Source of the DNA: Papio anubis
Taxonomy: Eukaryota > Chordata > Mammalia > Primates > Cercopithecidae
Length of the DNA stretch: 64,000 bases
Assembly (NCBI RefSeq): GCF_008728515.1
Contig: NC_044996.1
Span: 127,463,595-127,527,594, forward strand
Direction: 5' to 3'
Both the position numbers and the translations under genes were made by a program. Below, piece by piece: positions 24,181 through 35,454 of this stretch (position 1 is the first letter of the stretch; every line of letters begins with the position of its first letter). Under the pieces are notes generated by a model. That model did no database searches. It saw only the letters and a list, made by a program, of their open reading frames with translations, and was not told the origin of the DNA.

Positions 24181-24540
24181 CTTTCAGTGTATCTGTTAGG
24201 AAGAAAAAAATTTTCTAAAAGCTGTTGGGCATGTTTGAATAACATCAAGTTAGATAGGGTTTTCTCAACAAACTGGCACCAAATATAGACACAAAACAAA
24301 CCTTTTTCAGTTAGTCTTCTATTCTCACCTCTATTTTAGGTACCATTTGTCCCTCTCCTTCTGTCCTAAGCTCTCTGATTCTAAGTTGTCCACAAACATG
24401 GAAAAAATAAGTAAAACTCAAATCAACACCAAAACATTTATTTAGCAATCCATTAGAACAACTTAAAAAATCTTTTTTTGGGTCTTCTTTCAAATGACAT
24501 TGATTGAAACCAACCTTGGGCCCTTCTTGGTGGAAAATAT
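24181..24540. other. Unassigned DNA
   Basis: No repeat recognised between the L1 copy B tail and the L1M fragment. It does not continue the ORF1 end of copy A, so copy B did not simply insert inside copy A. Confidence 0.45.
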
Positions 24541-24544
24541 GTTT

Positions 24545-25510
24545 TTCTTTTGTTTTGTGCTTTAACATTTAGTTTTATTTTTTGAATAGATAATACATTC
24601 ATGTGTCAAAAATCAGAACAGCAGAAAATGTTATATGATGAGAAATCTCACTCCCATTCCTTCCTCTATCCTTCTCTTACCTACTCCTCTGTCTTGTAGG
24701 GGTAACGGTTTTTATAGTTTCTTGTATATCCATTTATACAATGGAAGTAAGTATGAAAATATGTTCCTATATCCCTCTTTCTTACACAAAAGGTGGTAAC
24801 CACATGGTTCTATATCTTAATTTTTTCAATGAGACATATAGTCTGGAGATAGAACCTGGTCTGCACTCGAAGGTCCTACTCATTCTTTTTTACATCTCCA
24901 TAGTATTTCTTGTATGGCTGTCTCAGTTTATTTAACCAGTTCTCTATTGATTGACATGGGGTTTTTCCTAATCTTTTTGCTATTATAAATAATACTGCAA
25001 TGACTTGTGGTATGTAATTTTATGTATGTGCAAGTGTATCCATAAAATAAATTGCAGAAGTGAGACTATTTGGCCAATGGGGAAATACATGAAAACCTTT
25101 TTGTTTTTGAGACAGGATCTTGCTCTGTTGCCCAGGCTGGAGTGCAGTGGCATAATCACAACTCACTGCAGCCTTGAACTCCAGGGCTCAAGCAATCCTC
25201 TCACCTCAGCCTCCCAAATCGCTGAGTCCACAGTCACGTGCCACCATGCCTGGCTAATATCATTTTTTTTTTTTTTTTTGTAGAGATGGAGTCTCACTAT
25301 GTTGCCCAGGCTGGTCTCAAACTCATGAGCTAAAGTGATCCTCCTACCTTGGACTCTCAAAGTGCTGGAATTACAGGTGCGAGCCACCACACCCGCCTGT
25401 ATTGAAATTTTGTCAGACATTATCAACTTGCTTTCCATCAGAGTTGTACCATTGTGTACTCCCCTTACCACTTCCACCCCCCAGCAATGTATGACAGTGC
25501 TTGTGTCCCC
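24545..25510 (-). mobile_element. Old L1M LINE fragment, split by an Alu
   Basis: Antisense old L1 in two pieces, 24545-25097 and 25399-25510. The first contains 'ctattgattgacatggggtt' and 'gctattataaataatactgc'. The second resumes with 'gaaattttgtcagacattat' and 'ccccagcaatgtatgacagt', collinear with the L1M consensus. The AluJ at 25098-25398 interrupts it. No coding frame survives. Confidence 0.75.
25098..25398 (-). mobile_element. AluJ SINE
   Basis: Reverse full-length Alu. It starts with a T-rich run and 'gagacaggatcttgctctgt', has a long middle T tract at about 25263-25280, and ends 'gagccaccacacccgcct'. The 'ccttgaactccagggctcaa' and 'ctcactatgttgcccaggct' forms are J-type. It is nested in an L1M. 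Confidence 0.95.
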
Positions 25511-25511
25511 A

Positions 25512-25674
25512 CAGTACAGTGGGAAGTGAATATACTTTGAAACCGAACATTAGTACTTAAAGTGCTCATCACTCAAAACTGTGTAACATATCTGCTTGCT
25601 TTGACTATCTTCTCTAATGGGACAATTCCAGGTAGCACTAGCTGAATTTTCTACTGAATACATCTTAATCTTTT
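25512..25674. other. Unassigned DNA between an L1M and an AluS
   Basis: No recognisable repeat or gene. Confidence 0.4.
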
Positions 25675-25971
25675 TATTTTAACTTTTTTTTTTTTTTGAG
25701 ACAGAGTCTCAGGCTGTCGTCCAGGCTGGACAGCAATGGCCCCATCTCGGCTCACTGCAGCCTCGGCCTCCAGAGTTCAAGCAATTCTCCTGTCTCAGCC
25801 TCCCGAGTAGCTGGGATTACAGGCACATGCCACCAGGCCCAGCTAATTTTTTGTATTTTAGTAGAGATGGGGTTTCACTGTGTTGCCCAGGCAGGTCAGG
25901 CAATCCATCCGTCTCGGCCTCCCAAAGTGCTAGGATTACAGGTGTGAGCCACCACGCCTGGCCTATTTTAA
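25675..25971 (-). mobile_element. AluS-like SINE with short TSD
   Basis: Reverse Alu body at 25683-25963: T17 then 'gagacagagtctcaggctgt', 'ctgggattacaggcacatgc', 'gtagagatggggtttcactg', ending 'accacgcctggcc'. The right monomer is slightly shortened. The flanking direct repeat TATTTTAA is at 25675-25682 and 25964-25971. Confidence 0.93.
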
Positions 25972-25974
25972 ATC

Positions 25975-26460
25975 TTTTAAATTGTGAAACACAACACAAG
26001 AATGCACAGCTTAATAAATTATTATGAAATGAACACACATGAACCATAGCTCAGGTCAAGAAACAGAGCATTTCCAGTACTCCAGAGAGCCCTTGGTGTG
26101 CCCCCTTCCCTCAGAGAAGTAACTTTCCTAATTTGGATAGTATACTGTTCCTTGTGTTCTTTGTACTTTGATTTTCCGTATATGTAACCTTAAACACTTT
26201 ACCTCAGTTTTGCCTGGTTTTGAACTCCATATAAACATAATTATATTATTGTCTGTACTCTTTGTGTTTGACTTATTTTATTCAAATTTTGTTGATGAGA
26301 TGTAACCATGTTGATGCATGTAGCTGTAGTTCATTCATTTTTATTTTGTCTATTGTATGAATATGCTACAATCTATCCCTTCTATTCTTGATGGATCAGT
26401 GAGTTGTTTACAATTTGGGGCAACTACAAACAGTGCTGTTTTGAATGTACTGTTTCATTC
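25975..26460 (-). mobile_element. Old L1M (L1ME-like) LINE fragment
   Basis: Antisense L1ME-type 3' region: 'aacacacatgaaccatagct', 'gccctt...tgtgccccc', 'tttgcctggttttgaactcc', 'gcatgtagctgtagttcatt' and 'acaatttggggcaactacaa'. It covers the same L1 interval as the 24.5-kb fragment, so the two are separate insertions. Confidence 0.75.
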
Positions 26461-26469
26461 AGTGGCCCC

Positions 26470-26610
26470 ACCTAGATAATCCAGGATACAATCCCCGCTC
26501 AGGATCCTTAACTTAATCACTTCCTTGCCATCCTTTTTGCCATGGAAGGCATCCTATTCACAGGTTCTGGGGATTAGGATATCAACATCTTTGGGGAGCA
26601 TTATTCTGCC
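26470..26610 (-). mobile_element. MLT1-like LTR fragment
   Basis: About 140 bases match the 5' half of a MaLR LTR in reverse: 'agataatccaggatacaatc', 'aggatccttaacttaatcac', 'ttcacaggttctggggatta', 'aacatctttgggg'. The rest of the LTR is missing. It is bounded by an L1M on the left and an L1P on the right. Confidence 0.65.
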
Positions 26611-26637
26611 TAGCACTCTAGCCTTTACAGAAAAAGT

Positions 26638-26994
26638 TTGTTAATTCCTGATCAAAACCAAAAGACTGAATATATAAAAATCAATCCTAGATGGATTAAA
26701 GACTTAAATGTAAGACTTAAAACTATAAAAATCCTAGAAGAAAACCTAGGAAATGCCATTCTGGACATAAGCCTTGGCAAAGATTTCATGATGAAGTCTC
26801 CAAAAGCAATTGCAACAAAAACAAAAATAGACAAGTGGGACCTAATTAAACCAAACATTCTGCACAGCAAAATAAATATCAACACAGTAAACAGACAATC
26901 TACAAAATGGGAGAGAATATTTGTAAAGTATGCTTCTGACAAAGGTCTAATATCTAGAGTCTATAAGGAATTTAAACAAATCAACAAGCAATAA
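26638..26994 (+). pseudogene. L1 ORF2 C-terminal relic
   Basis: 118 codons of the L1 ORF2 C-terminal region, recognisable from 'RWIKDLNVR', 'ILEENLGNAI', 'KIDKWDLIK' and 'SDKGLISR'. It is truncated at the 5' end by retrotransposition and stopped by TAA at 26992. Its ATG is flanking sequence, not an ORF2 start. Confidence 0.88.
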
Positions 26995-27840
26995 ACAAAC
27001 AATCCCATTAAAAACGGGCAAAGGACACGAACAGACACTTCACAAAAGAGGATAAACCTGTGGCCAACAAGTTTATGAAAAAATGCTTAACATCACTATT
27101 ATTAGAGAAGTGCAAATCAAAACCATAATGAGATACCATCTCACACTAGTCAGAATGGCTATTATTAAAAAATCAGAAAATAGCAGATGTTGGTGAGGTT
27201 GCGGAGTAAAGGGAATGTTTACACACTGCTGGTGGGAATGTAAATTAGTTCAGCCACTGTGGAAAGCAGTTTGGAGATTTCTCAAATAACTTAAAACAGA
27301 ACTGCCATTAGATCCAGCAATCCCATTACTTATACAAAGAAATAGAAATCATTCTACCAAAAGACACATACATTTCTATGTTAATTGCAGCACTATTTAC
27401 AATAACAAAGACATGGAATCAACCTAGATGCCCATCAACAGTGGACTGGATAAAGAAAATATGGGTACATATGCACCATAGAATACTACATAGCCATAAA
27501 AAAGAATGAATCATGTCTTTTGCAGCAACATGGATGCAGCTGGAGGCTGTTATCCTAAGCAAATTAATGCACAAACAGAAAACCAAATACTGCATGTTCT
27601 CACTTATAAGTGGGAGCTAAACATTGAGTACACAAAGAAGGGAACAACGAATACTGAGGCCTGCTTGAGGGTGGAGGATGGGAGGAGGATGAAGGTTGAT
27701 AGTACTCTATCAGGTACTATTCTCACTACCTCGGTGATGAAATCATTTGTACACCAAACCCCAGCAACATACAATTTACCCATGTAACAAACCTGCACAT
27801 GTTTCACTCGAACACTCCCCACCAAAAAAAAAAAAAAAAA
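26640..27840 (+). mobile_element. L1P (L1PB-like) LINE, 5' truncated
   Basis: 1.2 kb of sense L1: the ORF2 C-terminal region, the stop region, a short 3' UTR with its G/A-rich tract ('ggtggaggatgggaggagga', 27672) and a poly-A of 17-18 at 27824-27840. Divergence is moderate. A remnant of ORF2 stays open for 118 codons at its 5' end. No clear TSD was found. Confidence 0.92.
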
Positions 27841-27844
27841 GGTT

Positions 27845-29375
27845 GAAAAGGAAAAAGAATCCTACAAACAAAAGACTGAGAAACTTCTGGTTGGAATTTA
27901 ATGTAATCTAACAGGAATACAGCTTCTTATTTAAGAATTTGGTATTTCCATAATCCCTAGATTTTCTCCCAATCCATCTAAAATCATCTCAGCAAATGAG
28001 ACAAGTGACAGGGCCACATTATTGACACTTGAGTGCTGTGGAGGAATTAAAATACAGGACAATCTTTTGATGCCTTTTGCTTGCAAAATTCTCTCTGTCT
28101 CATCTGACTTTCCCTGTGGAATTAAATATTATTTGCAGCATCAGATTCAGTCGCAATCTCTCCCAACAGGCCAGCAAATCCTTACTCATCTTTCGGCATT
28201 CTGACAGGCATTAGCATTTTCCAACTCAGCCAAAAATGACCTTACTGAGATCACATTATAAAGCCCTGTTAAATATGATTGGCAATAAAAAGCAATCAGT
28301 AACTACCTTTCCAGTGTTTACTGATTGTATTAATAGTCTTTCAGTCTGTTTTTATCTTCCTTGTGCATTTCCTTAGGAAACAAACATTTAGGAACCACTA
28401 TTTACCTCTCCTCCTTTCATTCTTGCTTTTCAGCAATCCCATATGGTAACCATTTTACTTCTTCCCTACTGAACTCCACAATAATGTACCTGCCATTGTG
28501 TTTGGTCCTAACAGTAATCCCTCATTATCAGATCTCAAAATGATATTTTGTCCCATTTCCTTTAAGCTGTTAGCACTTTAAACTGAGAATTCATTCAAAT
28601 CTCACTTTAAATATTTTCTTGAAGGTCTCATTCCTTTAGTCATTTGTTCAATCAGTGTGTTTGAATGCTTGTCAGCTCACCCTTAATGTCTCAATTTCTT
28701 TGATTATTTTTCCCTTGAGGAGGAATGTTATACTTACAAATCATAAAGGAAAATGAAATGATTCCAATATTTTAACTGGCTGGTATTTATTTATTCAATT
28801 GGGATAGACAATAAATTTTAGAGCAAGTTTTTGAAAGGCTGAAACATTAGGATTCCATGTTCTGTATTTTTAAAAAAACCTCTAAGTGATTGTTTCAATC
28901 AAAATCTATAAAAATAAATCTAAAATTCTTTCTTCTTATTATATACAATTAAATGAACATATCTTCAATTCAACTTATTTAAAGAAGCACAATATAAATA
29001 TTTCTGTCGAAAAATTCCATACTAGGACAAACCCTTGTTATCCTATGAGACAGCTCAAGAATGTTGCCTAATCAAGAAATATCAAGCCCCCCAGGAAGTC
29101 ACTAGTGTGAAGCTAAAGTGCTCACCACTGGGGTCTCTTCTGCTTTAATATTTTGGCTGAAGATGTAGATGGCATGTATATCTCTTCTGCACCTGACTTG
29201 AGACAGGGAGGAATCTTAGGAATTCAAGGCATACAGGTTGAGACAACAGGTATCAGCTAGGAGGCTGTGACTATAAGCTGCAAGATGATGGTTGGGGGTA
29301 GCCAAAGACTGTCACTAATGAATTGCCTACAGAAAGCCCCCATGACAAGGGCTTTGTTAAAAGTGTCCTTCATCA
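27845..29375. other. Unassigned single-copy DNA
   Basis: About 1.5 kb of AT-rich sequence without a recognised repeat, and no coding signal beyond chance frames near 60 codons. Confidence 0.42.
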
Positions 29376-29422
29376 GGGCAAAGGGGGTGGGGGGGGGAAG
29401 AGAGAGAGAGAAAGAGAGAGAT
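29376..29422. repeat. G-rich tract followed by (GA)n
   Basis: GGG, GGGGG and a run of nine G within 22 bases (29376-29397) meet the usual four-tract G-quadruplex pattern on the plus strand. They are followed by an imperfect (GA)n polypurine run that could form H-DNA. Confidence 0.88.
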
Positions 29423-29743
29423 ACGCAGATTCCAGGAGAAAATTTCAATCAAGGCAGGGAGTGTGGTGGAGCTGGGGCTTGGAGGCACTAGTCAGGAACT
29501 GGCAAGGAGAGAGAGGACTTGGCTGGAGAAGGCATTTGAGGATTAGCTGAATGAGAGCATGAAGAGAATGCCCGATCAAGTTAAGAAATCCCAAGGCAAG
29601 ATCAGAGCATCACTGCTGCATAGAACAAAGGGTCAAGGGGTCTGATTATAGGAAGTCCCCTCTGGAAGTCCCTTTGGAGGCAGCCAGGCCTCTTCAGATT
29701 GGATACAAAGCTGCACTCAGACTCAATATCAGCTTTTCCTTGA
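29423..29743. other. Unassigned purine-rich DNA
   Basis: No repeat or gene recognised. Confidence 0.4.
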
Positions 29744-30118
29744 GTGTCTGTATTAGTCCTTTCTCACACTGCTAATAAAGACATTCCTGAGACTGGGTCA
29801 TTTATAAAGGAATGAGGTTTAATTGACTCACAGTTTCATATGGCTGAGGAGGCCTCACAGTCAATCAGAAGGCAAAGGAAGAGCAAAGTTACATCTTACA
29901 TGGTGGCTGGCAAGAGAGGGCATGTACAGGGAAACTCCCCTTTATCAAACCATCAGATCACGTGAGATGTATTCACTATCACAAGAACAGTATGGGAAAA
30001 ACCCACCCCCATGATTCCATTACCTCCCACTGGGTCCCTCCCAGAACACGTGGGAATTTTGGGAGCTACAATTCAAGATGAGATTTGGGTGGGGATGCAG
30101 CCAAACCATATCAATGTC
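29744..30118 (-). mobile_element. THE1/MST solo LTR
   Basis: A full-length 365-bp MaLR LTR in reverse (29749-30113): 'tgtattagtcctttctcaca', 'gagactgggtcatttataaa', 'gaggtttaattgactcacag', 'acattcctgagactgg', 'gagatttgggtggggatgca', ending 'accatatca'. The 5-bp flanks GTGTC (29744-29748) and ATGTC (30114-30118) are a TSD with one change. The length favours THE1. No internal gag-like sequence remains. Confidence 0.93.
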
Positions 30119-30274
30119 CCACAAAAATCTCTTCCAAATGGTTTTTGTGCTCAAATTAGTTTGGAAAATACTGCATACCCTACCCTCTCTTGGAGTTTTT
30201 ACAGTAATACATATTTATAGTGAGTTTTTAGTTAGTTAAAGGCTCAGAAGAGTGATTAGCTTTAATTACTCCAG

Positions 30275-30625
30275 TGTATTAATCAGGAGAGGACAGGTTA
30301 TGCTGTAATAACAAACATCCCTCAAATGTCACTGCCTTCAAATAACAAGGCTTTATTTCTTATTTATGTTCCATGCCCACCAAGGATCAGATCAGCAGAG
30401 GTTCTGTTCCTTGTCATCACTGGACTCACACTGAAGGGGCAATCACCATGTAGAACACTGCAAGTTGCTGTAACAGAGAGAAAAGAGAATGTGGTAAAGC
30501 ATGCACTTGCTCTTAAAGCTTCCAACCAAAAATGATATGTACCCATTCTGCTCACGTTCTGTCAACCAAAGCAAATCACGTGGCTATACATGGCAGGAAT
30601 GCAGTTTTGAACTAAATATGACGAA
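30275..30625 (-). mobile_element. Probable old LTR (ERVL/MaLR-like)
   Basis: The order of blocks resembles an antisense LTR: 'ggttatgctgtaataacaaa' (30297), 'ctttatttcttatttatgtt', 'gttgctgtaacagagagaaa', 'caaagcaaatcacgtggcta'. The match to a remembered consensus is partial and the family name is unknown to me. Confidence 0.45.
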
Positions 30626-30654
30626 AGATTTTCTGAAAATTTGAATAAAGCCCC

Positions 30655-31170
30655 TCTTCTGACTATGGCTCACAAGGCCCTACAGGATTTGGCCCCAATT
30701 TGCCGCTTCTGTCAAATTTCATGCCATTCTTTCCTACTTCTCTGAGTTCTAGGCATGCTTACTGTTCTAAGAGTGCTTAAAACACACCAGGCTCTTGTCA
30801 GCCACAAGGCCTTTGCACTTTATGTTTCCTCTGCCTGGAAGTTTCTTCTTTAGCTTTTGTATTGTTAGCTCCATTTTGTTCTGGACTTAGCTTCAACATC
30901 ACCTCCACATAGAAGCCTTCTTTGACTGCTCACTCTAAATTAACATCCACAACTCATCATTTATTTTCTCTCATGGTGCCCACCTATTTTAGTTGTATCA
31001 TGAATCACCAGTTGTAATTACTTCGTTTATTTATTTATTTATTATCTGACTTTTTCATCCAAATATAAGTCCCATGTGGGCAGAAAATTTGTCTATCATG
31101 TTCACCCTAAATCTCTAGCACCTTGTACATATTAGGTGCTCAATATATGTCTGCTGAATGAATAATATGT
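30655..31170 (+). mobile_element. L2 LINE 3' end
   Basis: Sense L2: 'aaggccctacaggatttggc' (30674), 'ggcctttgcactttatgttt', 'cctctgcctggaagtttctt', 'tcacctccacatagaagcct', 'agtcccatgtgggcagaaaa' and a terminal 'attaggtgctcaatatatgt ... gaatgaat'. It contains a short (TTTA)n at 31027-31043. L2 retains no ORF here. Confidence 0.88.
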
Positions 31171-31174
31171 TCTT

Positions 31175-31440
31175 TGATGGTTATTACAGACAATTTCAAG
31201 CAAGAGTAGAGCGAATAGTATAATTAACCCTGATGTTCCCATTGCTGAGTGTCAGCAATTTGCAACTCATGACCAATCTCATTTCATCTCAGTTCCCACC
31301 CTCTTCTAGCCTCCTGAACTATTTTGAAGGAATCCAAGACATCATATCACTTCATCTACAAATATGTATCTCTAAAAGATAAGGGTTCTTTTAAAAAAAT
31401 GATAATACAATGATTGCACTTTAAAATGTTAACAATATGA
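31175..31440 (-). mobile_element. Old L1M (L1ME-like) LINE fragment
   Basis: Antisense L1ME-type text: 'gtagagcgaatagtataatt', 'caactcatgaccaatctcat', 'ccaagacatcatatcacttc' and 'gtatctctaaaagataaggg'. It follows the L2 end directly. Confidence 0.7.
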
Positions 31441-32870
31441 ACACTTACAGCTGTACACAGATGGCACAAGCTGCCTCACTAAGAAGCGAGAGCCTATTTG
31501 ACTGATGAATGTTTACTGAACCTTTACAATATGCCAGACACCATTTTCACAGTGATACATACAAGTAAGGTCCCTCCAGTTGGTGTTCTGGGGAAGGGGC
31601 AACAATCAGAAATAGGAGGTAAGGCCTCCTTCCCCACAGGGCTCCCCCAACACTGTGTCCAAGGCAGTCTGAGGAAAGGATTCTGCAGAAAGGATTTCTG
31701 CTTCGCTGGGGGACTGGTCCTACTTAAGGATTGTTACTTTAATGATATTTTTACTTTCCTGTGAACCAATTCCTCATTTACATCTCAAAATATTTATATG
31801 AAAAGCATTTCCTCTTATTTTTCTTTGCAGGAAGTAACCTGGATTTTTCTGACTTCTGCATGCCTTACTTCTTATATTTACCAAACAGGCCAATAAATTG
31901 GCCAAGGTAAGTGGCTAGGGCTGCCCCTAGTCCATATGCTGTCTCTGTGTGAATTAGAAAAAGGCATGGCTTGCTCCAGACAGAGCAGCCCTGTATCAGA
32001 ATGCATGGCTTGGTATGCAGACTACAGAGCTGGATTTCAGACCCTCCTTCCCCATCAACCAGGCACCCACCCTTGTGTGGTAAACAACCTCTACAACAGT
32101 ACATGGCTGACCTGCAGGGGGCTATCTGATCAAGGTGTTTTTCTCACTGCTTTAGTTCTGTGCAACTTATGTTGCCTGCCCCTAGACACAAGTGATTCAG
32201 TAAAACCACTACAATGCAAAGGTGAGAAATGGCGTGTGACTTGTGACAGATATCTGCTACTCATTTGTCAAAATCCACTGTGTGTGAGAAACAGTTAGTG
32301 GGACAGTAGTGTTATGAATATAAAGCACAGTATTTTACAAAGATCCTGATTCTACTGACAGCCAACTATTTGAATTATTTCATAAAAGTGTGGTATGACT
32401 GTCTCATTCTGATGCATTTCTAAAAAATGATACATAGGCAATAAATCCAAGGCTTATGAATCCACCTCCTGTCAAGAAGTATATGTCATTATAATGTCTG
32501 TTGTCATGGAAATAGTTGGGATTTTTCAGACATACGAAGGAACCTAAGTAGGTTGAAAATGTGTAGATATGTCACACTCATTCTGTCCCCTAAATTAAAA
32601 ATTTTTTTTCCAAATGGGGGAAAAATCCATTGCAAGAATAAAAAATCCAGAAACATGTTGGAATACCACACTTTCAGTTTGAGAAAGCTAAGGTTTTTTT
32701 CCCCCCCTCTCTTTGAACAAGCAAACAAAACCCAAAAAGTGGTAGTTCTATGTATCCAAAAAACTAGCTGAAGTTCTGGACTCTTGCTTACCTTGGTATA
32801 GAATCTTTATGTCAGGAGGCTGGATGAATGCTACGTGTCACCTTGCTCTCTGCAGGGATGAACAATTTGG
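31441..32870. other. Unassigned single-copy DNA
   Basis: No named repeat apart from a short 'ttactgaacctttacaatat' stretch (31511) that is weakly MIR/L2-like. A 120-codon frame at 31936-32298 (+) shows no family features. 'aaggtaagtgg' at 31904-31914 resembles a splice donor, but nothing supports an exon. Confidence 0.42.
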
Positions 32871-32871
32871 T

Positions 32872-33212
32872 GGTGTGCTGTCCAATGTAGCAGCCACTAG
32901 CCACATGTGGCTATTGAGCACATGAAATGTGGCAGCTAATCCTAACGGAGATGTGTTGTGAGAGTAAAACAAATGCTGGATTTCAAAGGCTTAGTACAAA
33001 GAAAATAATGTAAAATAGGTCATCAATAATTTATCAATATTGATTATATGTTGAAATGATACTATTTTAGATCTACTGGGTTAAAGAAAATATGTCACTA
33101 AGATTAATTTTATTTGTTCCTTTTTACCTTTTATAGCATGGTTATTTGAAAATTTTGAATTCTCCATATGGCTCACATTATGTATTTCTTTTTGGACAGT
33201 GCTGATATAGAT
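32872..33212. mobile_element. MER-class hAT-like DNA transposon
   Basis: Near full-length (about 340 bp) copy of the non-autonomous element whose ends read 'ctgtccaat' and 'ttggacag'. It has 'gccactagccacatgtggct' at 32891, 'tgagcacatgaaatgtggc', an AT-rich centre, and 'atatggctcacattatgta' near the right end. Two relatives lie at 40.08 kb and 61.3/62.5 kb. I am not certain of its Repbase name. Confidence 0.75.
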
Positions 33213-33214
33213 AT

Positions 33215-33818
33215 AAGCAGCACTAGCATGACATCAAAGTGTCTGGCCAACTGTAACAACCAAAAACTCATCCATTCTTGTGCATGTTTTATCTGTTTGG
33301 CAGCCAGTTAGATTGCTGACCTGGTTTTTTTCTGGGTAGACACAGGCAAAGAGAAATGCATTGTGGAGATGAGGTGGGTCGGGGGTACATGCGTTATAAG
33401 AACAGGTTTTGTAGCGGCATACTCACTAGGTGACTTGAGGCAAACATCAATGAAACCCCCAACTGTTTCTGTCAGACCTCCACTCATGGTGGTGCAATTG
33501 TCCCTATGGGCTCTCTTATTCTCTACGGAGCATATCACATTATCTAAGACTGTCAAGTGATGGGGAGAATTGTAAGATTCTATCATTACATGGTAATGTC
33601 TGTAAAATGCATATATATACCTTGTTTTACATGAAATTTTTGGACAGGAAAAGAATGAACTGAAGTAAAATGAATTTGGGAAAGCTGGCAAACTTTTCAC
33701 AGAGTCCTGATTAGTACATTTCATTGCAAATCCATTTTTTTCCCCATACCATCTGAGACAGTCAAGATTTCTTTTTTCAGGGCCTATAAGGTGCAAATCT
33801 TTTAAAAAAGAAAAAAAC
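33215..33818. other. Unassigned DNA containing the longest open frame
   Basis: A 173-codon minus-strand frame spans 33308-33829. Its first codon is GTG inside the neighbouring Alu, it has no ATG in Kozak context at that point, and its sequence has no domain I recognise. I treat it as a chance open frame. Confidence 0.45.
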
Positions 33819-33819
33819 A

Positions 33820-34142
33820 GGTCAAGCACAGTGGCTCACACCTGTAATCCCAGCACTTTGGGAGGCTGAAGTGAGAGGATCACTTGAGCCCAAGGGTTTG
33901 AGACCAGCCTAGGCAACATGGCAAGACCTCGCCTCTATAAAAAATTTAAAAAAATTAGCCAGGTGTGGTGGTTCATGTGTATAGTTCCAGCTACTCGGGA
34001 GGCTGAGGTGGGAGCATCACTTGAGTCTGGGAAGTCAAGGCTGCAGTGAGCTATGATTGTGCAACTGCACTCCAGCCTGAATGACAGAGGGAAAATTTGT
34101 CTCAAAAATCAAACAAACAAAAACAAAACAAAACAAAAAAAA
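33820..34142 (+). mobile_element. AluJb-like SINE
   Basis: Full Alu: 'ggtcaagcacagtggctcac', 'cacttgagcccaagggtttg', 'ctaggcaacatggcaagacc', a middle A-rich linker (33941-33955), right monomer 'tgagctatgattgtgcaact' and a tail of CAAAA units (34104-34142). Confidence 0.95.
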
Positions 34143-34234
34143 CCCTGAAAAAAACCCTGCCACTGAGATTCCTGGGTAATACCCATGTGTATATGGACTC
34201 TGTTACTGTGCCACATTACAATTGCTAAATGCCC

Positions 34235-34445
34235 CTTGCATGGTGGGTACTTTATTTATATAAACTCTTTTCTTATTGTATTCTTGCAAAGTAGGTATTT
34301 TCATTCCATTTTAAAAATAAAGAAACTGTGGTTCAAATGCTAATGCAATTTGCCCAAGGTCTCAAAGCTTCTAAGTAGACTGGGAGGATTTGAAAACAGG
34401 TCTGTCTGGCTCCAAAGTCTAAGTTCTTTCCCTTGGAACTCATTG
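34235..34445 (-). repeat. MIR SINE
   Basis: Reverse MIR: 'tttcattccattttaaaaat', 'aaagaaactgtggttcaaat', 'aatttgcccaaggtctcaaa' and 'tctgtctggctccaaagtct'. Confidence 0.82.
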
Positions 34446-34667
34446 TCTCCTTTTCAAACATGCAGCAATAATTGCTTCAGAGCCACACAATTCTACATGT
34501 ACACTGAAAGTGCAGGCTTGCTCTAAGGGTTGGATTTTGTTCTAGATTCTGAGAGGTCCTCAAAGTGGGAGAGTCAGCTGCCAAGGATTAAAGGGCAAGG
34601 AGGAACTCAATGAAGACTAGGAGTAAAGGAATAAGAATAGGACTATAAGCCAAAACAGCAAGCTCTT

Positions 34668-34882
34668 TATCACTGGCCTGGAGACCCTGGGGGGATCATT
34701 TAATTCCTCTGCACCTGGATCATTTAATTCCTCTGCACCTCACTGCCTCTACCTGAAAAACTGAGATGATATTTAGCCACTTGGCCTCCTTTATAGGGCT
34801 GTAATGAGAAACATATTAGGTACTATATGGAAAGTGCTTTGTAAACTCTAAGCTCTATAAATAAGGTATTATTAAACTAAAA
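34668..34882 (+). repeat. MIR SINE containing a 24-bp tandem duplication
   Basis: Forward MIR: 'aactgagatgatatttagcc', 'tatagggctgtaatgagaaa', 'ggaaagtgctttgtaaactc', 'ctctataaataaggtattat'. The 24-bp segment at 34693-34716 is repeated exactly at 34717-34740. Perfect identity inside an old, diverged repeat means the duplication is recent compared with the MIR. Confidence 0.82.
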
Positions 34883-34884
34883 TT

Positions 34885-35200
34885 TCACATTGTCCTGTTT
34901 TTAATATGGGGTGATAGTTGGTTCGTCTTAAGTAGATAGTAGTCAATTGAATAAAGAAAGTTTATTTGTTTGTGTACATCTCAAAGAGAACAAACCTAAG
35001 TTTCATCATCTAGAATGGTTATGAGAGACAATGAGTTTTAAACACTTAGTAGTGGTAATACTAAAAACTCAATGGCCAGAAACTAATTTCTATGGCCAGA
35101 AAGGAGCGTCAAGTCACTTGGTCCATACCTGGAAATATTCTTATTCATAAAATATAGGACCTATTTGAATTAAACTACACAATTTTTACTGTGGATATAA
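34885..35200. other. Unassigned DNA
   Basis: No repeat or gene recognised. Confidence 0.4.
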
Positions 35201-35204
35201 AATC

Positions 35205-35434
35205 ACACTTGAAGGAATCATGGAGACATAGGATGTTCTTGGATGGAAAGACTTAGTATTACATACAGTAATAATGATTCTACCCAGATTAATCGATATC
35301 TTCAACACAATCCCAATCAAAATTCCCACGAGACATTATTGATAATTTAATACAATAATTTAAAATTTTATGTGGAAAAGTAAATGGGTAAAATAATTCT
35401 GAATAAAGGAGAGTAATAAGTGGAAGACTGACCT
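35205..35434 (+). mobile_element. Old L1M ORF2 fragment
   Basis: Sense L1M ORF2 sequence: 'ttcttggatggaaagactta' (35237), 'caacacaatcccaatcaaaa' (35304), 'aattttatgtggaaaagtaa'. These correspond to the ORF2 segment after the RT active site. The fragment is too decayed to keep a frame. Confidence 0.75.
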
Positions 35435-35454
35435 TCAAGGAAGATTCCTATCTT

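Noticed and set aside
24181..24540. Continuation of L1 copy A beyond copy B (B nested in A)
   Set aside because: The sequence after the copy B tail is not L1 ORF1 or 5' UTR, so the two elements are adjacent rather than nested.
31904..31914. Splice-donor-like AAGGTAAGTGG
   Set aside because: No matching acceptor, conserved frame or exon-like flank is visible. Such matches are common by chance.
33308..33829. 173-codon minus-strand open frame, the longest in the window
   Set aside because: It begins at a GTG inside an Alu, has no recognisable domain, and no splice or promoter context supports it. A chance frame is more likely.
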